Of a stretch of DNA of 64,000 nt, positions 12,271-24,165 are shown in pieces (within the stretch, counting starts at the first letter, position 1; each line of letters opens with the position of its first letter). The notes below the pieces were generated by a model. That model searched no databases and was not told where the DNA came from. It saw only the letters and a program-made list of their open reading frames with translations. The DNA is from Absidia repens. Lineage: Eukaryota > Mucoromycota > Mucoromycetes > Mucorales > Cunninghamellaceae. The stretch spans positions 372,001-436,000 of the forward strand of contig MCGE01000009.1 in the NCBI GenBank assembly GCA_002105175.1, in the 5' to 3' direction. The position numbers were made by a program, and so were the translations under genes.

Positions 12271-12879
12271 ACTACTCACACATATTTAGTATTATATTAG
12301 TCCTTTACTCTTATTTTTTCCATTGATGAACAAAATCAAATTGACCCGTACTCTTTATTTTTTAATACACCCTTAATAAATCCAAACACCGATTGTATCT
12401 TTTTTTTCCGTTGTATAATGTAATGATTGATTTTATAAGTCAACATGCCTTTTTAATAATTTGACTGTGACTTGACTTCTCTATTCAGTCCCAATATCTA
12501 CATACGCACACGCACACGCACAAGCACACACATACTAAAATTTGTGACACTGTCCCCTTGTTGACACATTGTATAACCCCAAAGTCCTTCACCAAATTCA
12601 TTCTATAGTCATCATGTGGTGATTTTGTTTTTATTGTATTTTCATATTATGTAAAGATAAACTATTCTACGTTCGATGAATGCAACAACACACGCACACA
12701 AACACATCAGTAAAACTAAACTATAGGGAAGGGGATCAAATAATGTAATATGGGTGGGAAGAGGGGAATCCACAACAAAAAAAAAAATATATATAAATAT
12801 GATAGGTAACAAATAAAATAAAGATAAGAGGGGAAAGGGATAGATAGAATGGTATTGTTGATTGTTGTTGATGACTTGT
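12271..12879. other. Convergent 3' flanks
   Basis: Shared 3' space between the MAPEG-like gene (+) and the EB1 gene (-). It contains a CA-rich stretch (12503-12530), AATAAA-like motifs on both strands (near 12373 and, on the minus strand, 12810) and no coding frame of note. Confidence 0.5.
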
Positions 12880-14097
12880 TTAAAAAGTTTCATCTTCGTC
12901 GTAGACTTCATGTTCATCCAGTTCGTTTTCAGGGGGGACTTCAAATCCATCCTATCAAAAAATGAATATAGGTGAGGCGTTGTTGATTCACTCATATATA
13001 ACATAAACCGTCACTTACTTCAGTACTATACAAAATAGTTTGAATTTCTTTGAGCGCCAATATTTCTTGATCTTCCACTTGTTCACGTTCGGCGGCATCC
13101 ACTTGATCTTGTACCAAAATTTCGATATCACGCAACTTGCCAAAGTAAAAATCACGTTCCTTTTCCAATCCATCCACCGTCAGCTTGAGTTCTGAGAGTT
13201 GTTTTTTCAAGTTTATAATCTGGGTTGCTGATTGATTGTCTACACCAGCAGATGTCCTTCCAGAGCCAGCACCAGCACGACTAGCACTGCGTCCAGCAGC
13301 AGATGAGGCCGTACGACTACCAGCAGTTGTTCTTGTGGTCGCAGTAGCACCGCCACGTGCAGATGAGGATGATTTGGCACCACCTTTACGACGGGCCAAT
13401 GGGTTGTAGGCGCCACCAGGGTAGTTTTGATCCCAAAATCGCTTCATCCATTGCATGAATTCGAGATTATCTTGGAATCGGCATTTCATGAGCTTATCTA
13501 CAGGAATAATCTAAGAAAAGCAAAATATCAATATATTTGTAGCCATCACCACACCCACCCCTTGTTTGTATCGTTCTAACCCCCCCCCTCCCCCTTGTTT
13601 TTTAAAAGTACTTACCTTGTCAACCCTAAGTGGTGAAGATAATAAATGGGAAAAAAAAGCTTTATTAATGTCAACGTCCATCATATGAAGGTGTTTACTT
13701 ACTTGTGTTTGTCAAAGGTGTTTTGAAGTACTTTGAAGTTTCCAACATATTCATATTCTTGTCTAGTATCAAACTTGACTTTGTTCATCGCGACATCACC
13801 TGCGTTTGAGAGGCAGAGTTAATACTATATTCATTACCTCTTCCTCCTCCCGTCTATTTCAAGATTTTGTGTTCAATTACTTACCATAGATAGAGTCCAT
13901 GATTTGACAGTAAGCAGATCCTAAATAGATGGTTGAGAAGGGAGAAAAAGGAAAAAGATAAAGCAGATGAGGAATATGGCTAATAGCAAAATAAGGTAGA
14001 CTATTGCCTTACCGGTACCAGCTTGTTCAACTTTGGTATAGTTGATTTGCAAAAGGTCATTTACCCAAGAGAGTAGTTCAGTTCTTGATTCGCCCAT
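12880..14097 (-). CDS. BIM1: EB1/Bim1/Mal3 microtubule plus-end-tracking protein
   Basis: Six exons, complement(join(12880..12951, 13019..13510, 13616..13625, 13703..13799, 13885..13920, 14013..14097)), encode 263 aa (human EB1 is 268). The N-terminal calponin-homology domain runs over about residues 1-110, from [17 protein letters not shown] through [12 protein letters not shown] to [13 protein letters not shown]. An Ala/Ser/Thr/Arg-rich basic linker follows. The C-terminal EB homology coiled coil contains the hallmark [13 protein letters not shown]. The protein ends in an acidic tail, EDETF, in the position of the EEY/F-type end that binds CAP-Gly partners. EB1 proteins bind growing microtubule ends and recruit other tip factors. 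Exon 4 is only 10 nt, yet it is needed to join HK to [11 protein letters not shown] in frame. Confidence 0.93.
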
Positions 14098-14939
14098 AGT
14101 TGTCTAGAAGTAAGATGATAGAAAAAAAGAAATGGAAGAAGATAGAAGAAAAGAAAGCTCTCCACGAGGAAAAAATAAAAAACATCGTCATGGTTTAAAA
14201 TCCCGACTTGATGGCGATGATTATTTTTATTTTTTATTTTTACAAAGGGAGTGCAATGATAGCTTAAAGGTAACTGCAATGGCAAAAACATAATATAGTC
14301 AATTTTCTCCTTGGATATGACCGATGAATCCTCACCTCATCTTTCGTTTGTTGGTTTTATTTATCCTCATTGTCTATTATGAGAGATGCCAACTTCTGGC
14401 TTTAAATTTTAAATGCAAGATCAATCATCATTATATTCATCGCTGTCATATATATTACATCTGATCATGATACTTTTCATTGACATTTAGATTCTCATAC
14501 TCATACCCATAAACTCCATGGCTTTAATAAAGTTGAAAGATTTATGTTGAGGTTTTTCTTCACTCAATCAATCACAAGTAGTAGGTTGAGCATCGACTTG
14601 TAAACGAGGAACAAGGGAGGAGGTGACAAGTTTAGGCCAAAATTAGGAAAATTGGGACAGAAGCAAAATAATCCAGCCTAATATTGGTTGCATTCTAAGT
14701 GATCATTGCTGGTATAAAAACTTTATAGTCAATATATTTACGACTTTAATCGTAAATGTCGGATATTTGGGAGGCGGGGAGGGACGTAACTGTACAGTTC
14801 ATACAAGTGGTACTACCAAAATTGGTAGGAGGAATGGCGTATTTTGAATTGAGCAGGAATTTTTTTGATATTGGGGAATACTTTATTCAAAGGCTCGGGG
14901 CACTGCCCCCTCCGTACTAAAAAAAAAAAAGAAAAAAAA
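14098..14939. other. Promoter side of EB1 gene; no gene seen
   Basis: AT-rich region upstream of the minus-strand EB1 gene. It shows scattered short frames only and no recognisable domain. Confidence 0.5.
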
Positions 14940-16000
14940 ATAAGAAATGAATATATGCAACATGTCCAGTCCAGCGGAGGTTACGCTGGAAACACAGTCG
15001 AGGTTGATCGATATGAATGGTAGCGCTCCAAGTGGATTATGTCTTGTATTACCTAAAACTGTTAATCAACCTGTGATAGAGGGAGAGCGGTGTAAATGAG
15101 CTATAAAGTTATTGGAAATTTCGGTGGCTATACGGCAGCACAACCTATTTTTATTTATACATTCGGTTCAGCAGGAATATGACCATTGTTAATAGTAAAT
15201 GATCTTTTACTACCGACCAGTTTCTGGGGAACGTGGGGGATAAAGCAGTCATAGTGAGTAAATTATAGAAAAATTGTTGAGTAGGACATTCACAAAACAG
15301 CTATAATAATTATGACCTTGTTTACTATCCTAGTAGTCAAAGAATGATTAAAGTAAAAGACATACTTTATTGAAGCATTTTGGTAGATATTAAAACTAAA
15401 GGCGAAGGGTCATTGAAGCAGTGAACTTTAAGGAACAACCTTTTGGGGGAAGCATGAGGAAGACAATATAAGTTTTGAATAATAGGCAACGCTAATCTAA
15501 AGGAACAGCAGTAAAAAGGGAGCTAATATACTGTACAATATAATATAATACAAGCAATGAGAAAGACTAAAGCCACACCTTTTATTACGGTATAAACAGT
15601 ATAGCTAATGGAGTAATGGTAGTAAAAAAAGAAATCACTTGTACAAAACAAGAGCGAAACTAATGGGGCATTTTTCGTTGAAACAAGTGGAAGTAGACGC
15701 ATTTTTATTTCATTGTAATTGCAAATTAACACTACACTAACACTACACTAAGCTAATGAAGGCTCCAAAAAGCCAACCAACAGTAGTTCCAAATCCTGAA
15801 TCCAAAATGAAAGGGTTTCCCCATGCATCTTGTAATCCCTGAGCTGAAAACTCTTCTAAACTAGTCCTAACACTAATCTATGATCACCATAACCCCAAAG
15901 AAGTTTAATGATGAAGAAAAAATGGTGGAAAAAAAAAAGAAAGAGCGCGAAAAAAAAATTGAGGAAAAAACAAAAAACCACGTGTGCGGAATTTAAAATA
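14940..16000 (+). repeat. Repeat family A, copy 4
   Basis: Nearly full-length copy (~1.06 kb). It opens with 'catgtccagtccagcgga', then ggttgatcgatatgaatgg, the gtaggacattcacaaaacag block (15284-15302), two ~100-bp modules, the tttttatttcattgtaattg core, the 'aaaatgaaagggtttcccc' block (15804-15824) and the terminus cacgtgtgcggaatttaaaa. Confidence 0.9.
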
Positions 16001-16119
16001 TCCTCAAGGGTATCGACTCTCTTCCCCCATATTTCGTTTTCATCTTTTCCATCTTACATCGTGAAAAGCAAAGAATTTGCTCTTATATTATTCTTTTAAA
16101 CCGCAGAACGTTATATGCA

Positions 16120-17285
16120 CATATGGCTATTCATTTAGAAAGAGCAACTACCAAATCACCTCTTACTAGTCATTTCTTTAAGCCTCCTCTGTAGTCGCTC
16201 AACATCTCTCCTCATCGGGTCACAGCAGCCAAACTCGATCTTTCTCAATGTCAACTTGAAAGGTATTGCATGGCATATAAAACAAAGGAAATGATAACTT
16301 GCTAACACAAAACTAATATTTTTTTTTTGAATCGTGAAATCCGACAAAAAAGCAACCACGCGCCTGCCCCAGTACCCAGTACAACCTCGTTGAACGATAT
16401 CGACCTCGCCCGCCTTCTGACCTCTTTAGATGAAAACTTAAACAAATCGTATTTTGATTATCACCACCATATTTAATCCAGTGGGTTGCTTTTGTCTGAT
16501 TTTTAGCAGTGTGCGCGGGTAATTATCAATTGACTGGGCTTTGACAGGTAATCCTTTTAAGCAATATGCTTACTTTCTAGCTTCTGACTTCTTTTTTTTT
16601 TTTTTGATCTGTAATACCATATCCATTGAACGACAACTGAAAACATCGATGAGTTTATGTCCTTACTCCGAATACCAAAAAACCATTTCATATCGACTTA
16701 AACCCAAACAACCAAGCGCAACAACCTCTAAAATATGTGACACAACGGTAAAGAGATTGTAGGACAATAATTATGACGACAAGTACGGGACTAATCTTCT
16801 GTCTTTCTTGGTTTGGTCTTGATACTATACTTAGCAAACAGAAGGATCCCAAGAAAACCTTGTAGTATAAATGGCACACGATGACCAAATGTATGGAAAA
16901 ATGACACAAATCGCACAATCAAAGAACGATAATACCGATCACCTGATTACAATGATACATGGGGACTTGGATGACAATATCTTGATCGATCAAAATGTTA
17001 AGTCATACGTATACAAGAAAAAATAAATAAACTATTAACCAAAACAATGTTTCTATGCAGGTGAATGTTTTTTGCTTGACATTGACGAAGAATTATTGGC
17101 TGACATGAATAGTATGATCATGGGAATTGGAATCCGACACCATCTTTACTTGGCTCTTGGTGATCCTCTTTTGATATATCAACCAATCGGCTCCCTTCTA
17201 TCAGGTAACCTTCCCTTTACCCATCCCCCCTCCCCCAAAAAAAAAAATTCAAAAGAACGAGGAATTTATTGACTCATTTAGGACC

Positions 17286-17316
<31 letters not shown>

Positions 17317-17400
17317 GGCTTCTCAAACTGTGATGTTAGTCTTAAAAACCAAAAAGACTGGACGAAAAATAGCGACACTGTGGAACATTGTTGGATTAGC
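16120..17400 (+). pseudogene. Probable relic of a hydroxylysine-kinase-like (APH-fold) gene
   Basis: Disrupted pieces in consistent order recall the aminoglycoside-phosphotransferase-fold family that includes hydroxylysine kinase. Near 16385-16470 a frame reads LNDIDLARLLTSLDENL, similar in spacing to the family's helix before the catalytic loop. Near 16948-16988 another frame reads ITMIHGDLDDNILIDQN, matching the HGDLNDxNIL catalytic loop. Near 17345-17385 a third frame gives LKTKKTGRKIATLW, like a C-terminal KTGWKHL patch. Stops and frame changes separate the pieces, the expected FGD metal-binding motif after the loop is not found, and a T-run interrupts the end. I infer a decayed gene. A real multi-exon gene that I failed to splice is possible. 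Confidence 0.35.
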
Positions 17401-17677
17401 ACACGAGTAAACCAGCCAATACAAATGGGTCAACATTGGCTTCCGGTTCTTGTACATTGTTGCAAAACATCTTTATGCCTAGGACTTTTATATATTCCCC
17501 TTTTTATATATTTGTTATCATTTTATTCACACAAAACAACTTTGACTTTTTTATTTATTTATATATACTGTATATTGATTCAAAATAAACATACTATATT
17601 CACTATTTTACAAATGGATGTTGTGAATTGTGGATGAAGGGTGGGGGGTATGGGGGGATAGTTTATTTATTTTTTAA

Positions 17678-18329
17678 TTATGTGGAATAGGGTGTAAAGG
17701 TTGGGATGGAGGGGAATACAAAAGATGACCGGGCAAAATACCACAAAAGCGCAGAAAGAATACCGACCAGGGCCCCCACCAACACTTGGGAAACGGTATG
17801 ATGTTGTAGCCGTACCCGGGACCAAACAACAGATAACGAAAAGAGGGAAACACCAGCGACTAGCCATGGGGTCGTTTTATAGGCTGCACATTGGAAATAG
17901 GTGGCAACAAACATGATAATTTGAGAATGGGCAGAGGGCATACCGTAACCTGGTCCACTTGGACGAGGCTTTTTATCATCGAGTGAGAGAAGGGCAAAAA
18001 AAAAAAAAAAACGGTTAGCATGGTACATAGGCATCGAAATGGGCTGCTTTGTGTATAGACACTTACTTGTTTGATGCATTTTTTTAGTGATTTAGCAAGT
18101 GTAGCGGTCCAAGCAAATCCAACAACAAAATAGAGGAAATGGGTTGATCGGGTATATATAATTAGAAAGAACGTGGCAATAGAAACAAGGTATTTTGTCT
18201 ATCATACAGCAGAAAACAGAAAAGTAGAGTTGAGTTTATAGTGTCTTGTTGTCAGAAAATGCGTATCCAAGGATGTATTTTTACCTGAGCCAAGACAGCC
18301 AAAATTCCATCCATAGACTTGTTCTTCAT
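17678..18329 (-). CDS. CAX4: Dolichyl-diphosphatase (PAP2 superfamily), ER membrane
   Basis: Exons complement(join(17678..17968, 18067..18198, 18285..18329)) give 155 aa. The phosphatase signature is split by intron 2: LKKCIKQ joins PRPSGPGYGMPSAHSQ to form the K-x6-RP and PSAHS motifs. SRVRLQHHTVSQVLVG then supplies the SR-x5-H motif. Four or more hydrophobic segments are visible (SIATFFLIIY, FLYFVVGFAW, WLVAGVSLFSLSVV, LVGALVGILSALLWYF). The enzyme removes phosphate from dolichyl diphosphate on the lumenal ER face, recycling the carrier for N-glycosylation. At 155 aa it is shorter than the usual 230-240. The first exon is the weak point: an upstream stretch on the minus strand (TFSLNLIQ, near 18360-18385) resembles the family's N-terminus but lies in another frame across an A-run. 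A missed exon or a frameshift is therefore possible. Confidence 0.85.
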
Positions 18330-19315
18330 TTTCTAGGCAAAGTTTTTTTTTTTCTTGAATTAGGTTGAGTGAGAAGGTCTGCAAAAAGTGAAAGAGATGC
18401 GCAAAATAATCAGCTTGTGCTATCAATTTAACTTTTTTTTTTTTTTCTGAAAACAAGATTTATCCCACCTGCCTAATATATTAGTTTTATATATGCATAA
18501 AGGGTCCTTTTACTTTGTTTGTTTCTCCATTCGGCGATCTGATCAAGAAACCAGGGACGCACAGCGGTTTGTACGTTGAAACATGATCGCTATTGTTTCC
18601 ATGTTGTTTTTTGTTATTCTCTCCTGTTCTTTTTTTGTTTCTGTCAAAGTACGAAAACCATAAAGCTGGAACAAAGAATACTTGTCAAATACAAGATGGT
18701 TTTGTCAAACGTTTCCGGAATTTCAATGTCAAATGGACCCACCAAAGCATCTTTCTCTTTTAAACTGTACCACATCCAAACGGAATGTTCTGCCGAGGGC
18801 TACTGAAGCGGGATGTGAATTTATAATTGTCCCCAAGACTAATATTCTCATGCCTTCTTTCTTTTACTTTTTATTTTTTATATTTTATTTTTAGGTTGAC
18901 TTCACCAGGAGAATCAAAAGTGGTGGTACTTTTGATATTATTAGCTTACTGAGCAAGAATATTATATGCAGCGACTGAAAGATACTGATGAAAATGATGG
19001 TTACAACGAGGGATTTTTAAATTCGTCCTCACCAAAAGGCTTCCCCCAGTGAAGATCGATCAAGTTACGAGTAAAAAATAGGGACACTTCTTTTTTTTTT
19101 TTTTTTTTTGTAATGTGTAGGGACACTTCTGATAATGGGAACTACTCCATTTCTCTTATATAAATTACTATTTGGCAGGTAATAAAAAATGACAGCACTG
19201 TACGTGCGGCGGAAGGTTGCGTGATAATCTTGTGTATGTGTGACAATTGCCGATGCGGGGATGATCATGTCTGTGGGAAGGCATTAGATGGATAAATCTG
19301 GAAACACCTGCCAAC

Positions 19316-19366
<51 letters not shown>

Positions 19367-20371
19367 GGTATTATGTAGATAGAAAATTTTGTTGCACCTT
19401 CAAAATCGAATGTTTTGATTCAGACTCATCAAGTTTTTGGTATCACCATTCTTAACCTGGAAACGAAAGATAGTTTTAATGATTACAAATGTCAGCTATG
19501 GTTATATAGTACTTAGAAATATAGTTTTGTTGTGGAAAATTTTATTAAGTTGTTAGAAATAAAAATTTACACATTGTTGAACACTGCAAAATGATATGTT
19601 GCCATTGTATTATACTGTACTGTATTGCAATGTACAGTACAGTACGTAGTATAGCTGTTTTGGGTTGGTGAATTTCAGGATAGTAAGTAGAATAAAAGAA
19701 AATATCGATGTAGCATTTGTTGTGTTTTGTGTTTTGTATTACATGTACATATGGTTTTTACTGACGATATCTCTTGAAAAACGTTGAGGATTACACTATC
19801 ATATTTTATTTTTTTCGTATCACCAATTCTCGCTCCAAGACCAAAGAAAAAAAAAATTGTTAATGACTTTGATTTTTATTTTTTTGCGGGGGAAGTGCAA
19901 ACGCTGGTTTATCAGTCCAAAACCATGACCTTGGTAACCAACTGCTTTTATTGTCAACGTTTCGGCTTATTGCCTGGAAATCCAATTAGGTTGGGTTCGT
20001 GAAACGTGTGTTTGGTACTGCGATATAAAATGGATTTTTCTTACTTTAGTAGTTGGTGGAAATATCAAAGATAGATGCAAGTTTGCATTGATCTCCTTCC
20101 AAACTGAAGCTTGCCTTCATTACAATGTTGTATCATAACCATCACCCAAGTCCTTTTTTTTTTGATATTTCTATAGATTTACATCGTCCTTGGTGTCTGC
20201 ACTATAAATAAAAACCACCTTTTGAATCAAGTTGCTGCCTAAAATTGGATTTCCCCTGGATTTCTAAATTTAGAGGTAGCCTTTTTTTATAAGCCCAGTG
20301 GGCTTTTTCTCCTTTCTTTTTTTTTTTTTTTTTTACCTTTTCTTTTGTTTTCTTTTCTTTTGTATACTACC
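18330..20371. other. Gene-poor spacer with long T-run and palindrome
   Basis: About 2 kb with no gene I can support. It holds T-runs at 19091-19109 and 19317-19365 and a near-perfect palindrome at 19613-19644. TATA-like sequences before the glycosyltransferase gene lie near 20201 (actataaataaa) and 20286 (ttttttataagc). Confidence 0.5.
19613..19644. repeat. 12-bp-arm palindrome
   Basis: The arm tactgtactgta (19613-19624) is matched by its exact inverse tacagtacagta (19633-19644) around an 8-base spacer, ttgcaatg. It could form a hairpin or bind a dimeric factor. No gene overlaps it. Confidence 0.7.
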
Positions 20372-22455
20372 ATGTCGGATGATTTACCCTTATACAAGTC
20401 AAGCCTGAAGCGATCTCGACGAAACAAACGTTTTATCATAGCATTTACATTGCTAGGTGTAGGGTTTATTTTTTATCTCAATGCGCGATTGAATGTGACA
20501 AGCACTGAAACTGACGACGATAGACTATCCAACAACAACATTTACCACTCTCCAACCCAATCACCTAATTATAAACACAACACGAACCCACCTGAACTGA
20601 CACTGATTGATATAGACGTACCTACTCCTACTAATGACAATAGAGTCTCACCTTTTTTACAACCATCTACTCCTTCTGACTCACACGAACCAATGACGCC
20701 ATTGCCTGAGAAAGAAATCATCAGCGCAACTCGACATTACTCTCTCCTTGTTATTATTACATCGGGTGCATCTGCTTCTTCAATGGAACGACGTCGTTTG
20801 ATTCGCGAAAGCTATTTTGGACTCCGGGATAATTTGCTGCCTTGCATGGTTTACAACACAAACGTCTATTACAAGTTTTTAATCCACGGTGATCCTCCGC
20901 ATGCTGACACCCCTCTACGTCGTCGATATGAAGCTGAAAAAATGGAGTGGAATGATATAGTGGAGATGGGGAAATCGACTAGGCCTTTAGAACAAGTGAA
21001 TATACTGCAATGGGTAAGCATATAGGCTGGATATATACATTACGTAGGTGTACGTGGCAAACTAATATACTCACATATTATTGGTTGCAATATTAGGTCG
21101 AAACAAGTCTACCAGCTCAAGGTGTCACGTATGACTATCTGATTTTACAAGACATCAACACGTTTATCCAACTAGACGTAATAAAGCAGGAACTGGACTC
21201 GGGCATAATCGGCAACCATACACACACACCCTTTGTGATCAACACAGACGCACCAACCAGCTTTGTATGGGGAAATTTTGGAGCCGGTGCGACAGACATG
21301 GATATTGTAGTGGCTGGATCAAGTGCTGTGAAGCGGGCGTTACAACTTGTTCAGGAAATGGAAACGACAATATACAACAAGCATGAACCGATACTGACCA
21401 AAATGTACAATTACTATCAAGTCAATATGGATCTTCTGGAAGATGATGGTCACAGTCAGCAGCAAAACTCCCCTGAATTTATCCGAGAAGACGGGCCCGA
21501 AGGAATGCAACGCTTTATTCGCTGGGAAAACAATGTGGAATCGGTGCATTCTGAAGATATCGCTGTGACTCGAATTTATCAGAACCAAGAATTTACTGAA
21601 CTGGTTTATTGGACTCGCCTCAACCCGGTCTCTGTGTGTTATCACCGTCGTCGTGGCAATCAAGAGGATATGAACCTACCAGCTGATGTTGGGAGCCGTG
21701 ATGACTACGATGAGGTGATGGAAGTGTTGGTCGAGGAACATCATCCAGTGAAGGAGCAGCAACGAATCGAAGATGGACTGGCAGTGGTTACGTCGTCCTT
21801 TATTTATGATGCCTGTATGGAACCTTCAGCGACACGTGCAGCAATGAACAAACGGAATTATGCCTTGAAACATGGATATGCTTTTGTAGCCCGCTCCGCT
21901 GAATTTGCGCAAGAAGCAGCACGACGACAACGCAAGACGGTGTGGGGAAAGGTTGATGTGGTAGAAAAAGTGCTTCCAAAATACGATTGGGTGTTTTGGA
22001 TGGACATGGACGCTGTGGTGATGGATCAAGATCGTGCCTTGGAAGACATCCTTTATCAAGTCAAGCAGCTATATCCTCATGGTGCCGATGTATTTGATGA
22101 ACAGGTAGACTTTGTAGTGTCTCGTCCTTCCCGTGATCCCATGATCAATGCTGGCGTATTCTTGATCAAAAATACCCCTTGGTCGATGGCCTTTCTCCGT
22201 GAAATTCAAAAAACAACTGCTTGGTATCACCGTGGTCCTTCTTATGAACAAGGTGCAATGTGGGAAGTTATGCGCAGACTGGAAAATCAAGACAAAGTGT
22301 TTCTTCTCGACCGTGATGATCATACCTTCAACACGTTCCCTAGTTTTTACCAGCCAGGTGACTTTGTGGTTCACTTTGCACCTGACAAGTGCCCGAATGA
22401 TGCTACTATGAAAGGTCTCGATGCGGCTGACAAGATTTTAGGGGTGGTTTGGTGA
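20372..22455 (+). CDS. Two-domain type II membrane glycosyltransferase: GT31-like region plus GT34 (GMA12/MNN10)
   Basis: Two exons, join(20372..21013, 21097..22455), encode 666 aa. A short cytoplasmic tail with basic residues (RSRRNKR) precedes a signal anchor at about 20-38, typical of Golgi transferases, and then a Ser/Thr/Pro/Asn-rich stem to about 120. Residues ~125-330 look like a GT31 beta-1,3-glycosyltransferase: ERRRLIRESYFG, EKMEWNDIVEMG and YDYLILQDINTF, the last in the DxD position but reduced to D-x-N. Residues ~395-665 are a GT34 alpha-1,2-galactosyl/mannosyltransferase domain: WVFWMDMDAVVM with DxD at 517-519, DPMINAGVFLIKNTPWS, and GDFVVHFAP near the end. GT34 enzymes use UDP-galactose or GDP-mannose to extend surface glycans. 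The degenerate metal motif suggests that the GT31-like half may be inactive or structural. Confidence 0.85.
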
Positions 22456-23399
22456 CAAAGCTGGACTTTGATTAGTTTACATATTTCCCTATATCCCCTC
22501 TGTATACATTTTTTTACGTTTACTCTATATCTCTCACTAGTTGTTAAAATAGCTATATACTTTGTCTCTTTATTCTTTTTCTTGGCCTTCTTCCATTTTT
22601 GTATGATATCTTATATATATATATATATCCTTCTTCTTTTTTAACACTGAAAATAAACTGATAGCTCTACTATACGTAATGCTTTGCGTCTTTATTTTAT
22701 TTTTTATTTTTTGTAAATCACTAGCCACACTGTCTCATTCTTGGTACGAGACCCTCCGAGGTCCAACCTACATTGCTCAATGCGTCGTCACCTAATGGGA
22801 TGGTCGCAAATAAAATCACTCAGAATCATTTAAAAAAGGCATCATTGCATTTTTAGTTATACAGATTTATTACTGTATCCAATTCCCCTACTACTATTAT
22901 TTTGAATAAAAACCGTTTTATTTTAATCATCCATTTTATTTTGACCTTCTTTGCCGTTGTTGTTTTTGTTGGCTTTGCTTTTTGTCTACATATGTATAGT
23001 TGGATATTCCAAAGTGGACATAAAACAGACCATCATACAGGACCTCTCCACCCCCAGAAGGTTGCCTTCTATTTTCGCTATAAAACTCCCAGCCACATCA
23101 GAGAACAAATACAATAAATAAATAAAAAAGCCCAGCACGTATGTAAAAATAAAAACAAATTCATGCTGAATTTCACTGCACTTCATCCAGAGGTGCCATC
23201 ATTTATATCACAATTGATTATCAAAAAACAGAAACTAATAATCATCACACTGAGCAGTATTATTATTTCTAATTCTCTATGATTGACTATCAGATGTTTT
23301 TACGAGAGATGTTAAAGATACATTGAAGCATGCTCACAAGGAACGCGAACTAAAAAAAGGAAGACTTGATTCTTAGAAACTTTTAGCGTTACCGCAATT
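22456..23399. other. 3' flank and spacer
   Basis: The glycosyltransferase 3' flank has a TA repeat (22613-22629) and AATAAA near 22652. No other gene is seen before the next repeat copy. Confidence 0.5.
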
Positions 23400-24165
23400 A
23401 TATTAGGATATGGTAAAATATTTCATTCATATCTTGTCATAGACTTGAAAAAAGAGGGAACTGGTAGATTGTCAATATCCAACGAATTTGATACAGTAAT
23501 AGGGTATGATGACTAAAAGATATATTTTATTGAAGCATAAACATCAACTACGAAGGTCAACCGCAATCAAGTGGATGAAATGAAGCTAGGATAAAGGGAG
23601 TTAATGGGAAATCAAAAGAATCGTCAACACTAGTCGAACTGTGTGACTGTAAAATGGGAGTTGATATACTGTAAAGGAATGAAAAAGACTAAAGGGGCTA
23701 TCTGTTACTGAAGCACAACACGTCCAACATTAACCAAAATGGTGATGGCAGCAAAAAAAAAAAAAAAAAAAAAAAAAGACAAAGGAATCACTTGTACAAA
23801 AATGAGAGAGACTATTGGGAGCATTAAAGCAAGTAAAAAGAGACATTTTTATTCATATATATATATATATATATACACACTATGGACAATCTAACACTAA
23901 ATTAAGCTAATGGTAGCATCAAAACCCATCTAATGGGGGGGTCTAAATCCTAGATCCAAAATGAAAGAGATTCCCATGCATCTTGTAATTCCTGAGCTGA
24001 AAATCCTTCTAAACTAGTCATGATACTAATCTAAGTCCAACATTACCCTATAGGAGTTGAAATGGTGAAGAATTTAAAAAAAAAGGAGAAGGAAAAAGAA
24101 AAGAAAGAGCGAAAAAATAAAAATTGGGAGTAAATAAATATTCACGTGGGCGGGATATGAATGAT
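23400..24165 (+). repeat. Repeat family A, copy 5
   Basis: Contains the atattttattgaagcataa module (23521-23541), two ~100-bp modules separated by an A-run (23754-23777), a TA microsatellite in place of the usual 'cagatatagatac' core (23853-23872), the 'aaaatgaaagagattcccat' block (23959-23979) and the terminus cacgtgggcgggatatgaat. The 5' end is diverged. Confidence 0.82.

Noticed and set aside
16948..16990. HGDLDDNIL as a protein kinase catalytic loop
   Set aside because: Protein kinases read HRDLKxxN. HGDLxDxNIL belongs to the APH/hydroxylysine kinase type, and no kinase glycine loop or DFG was found.
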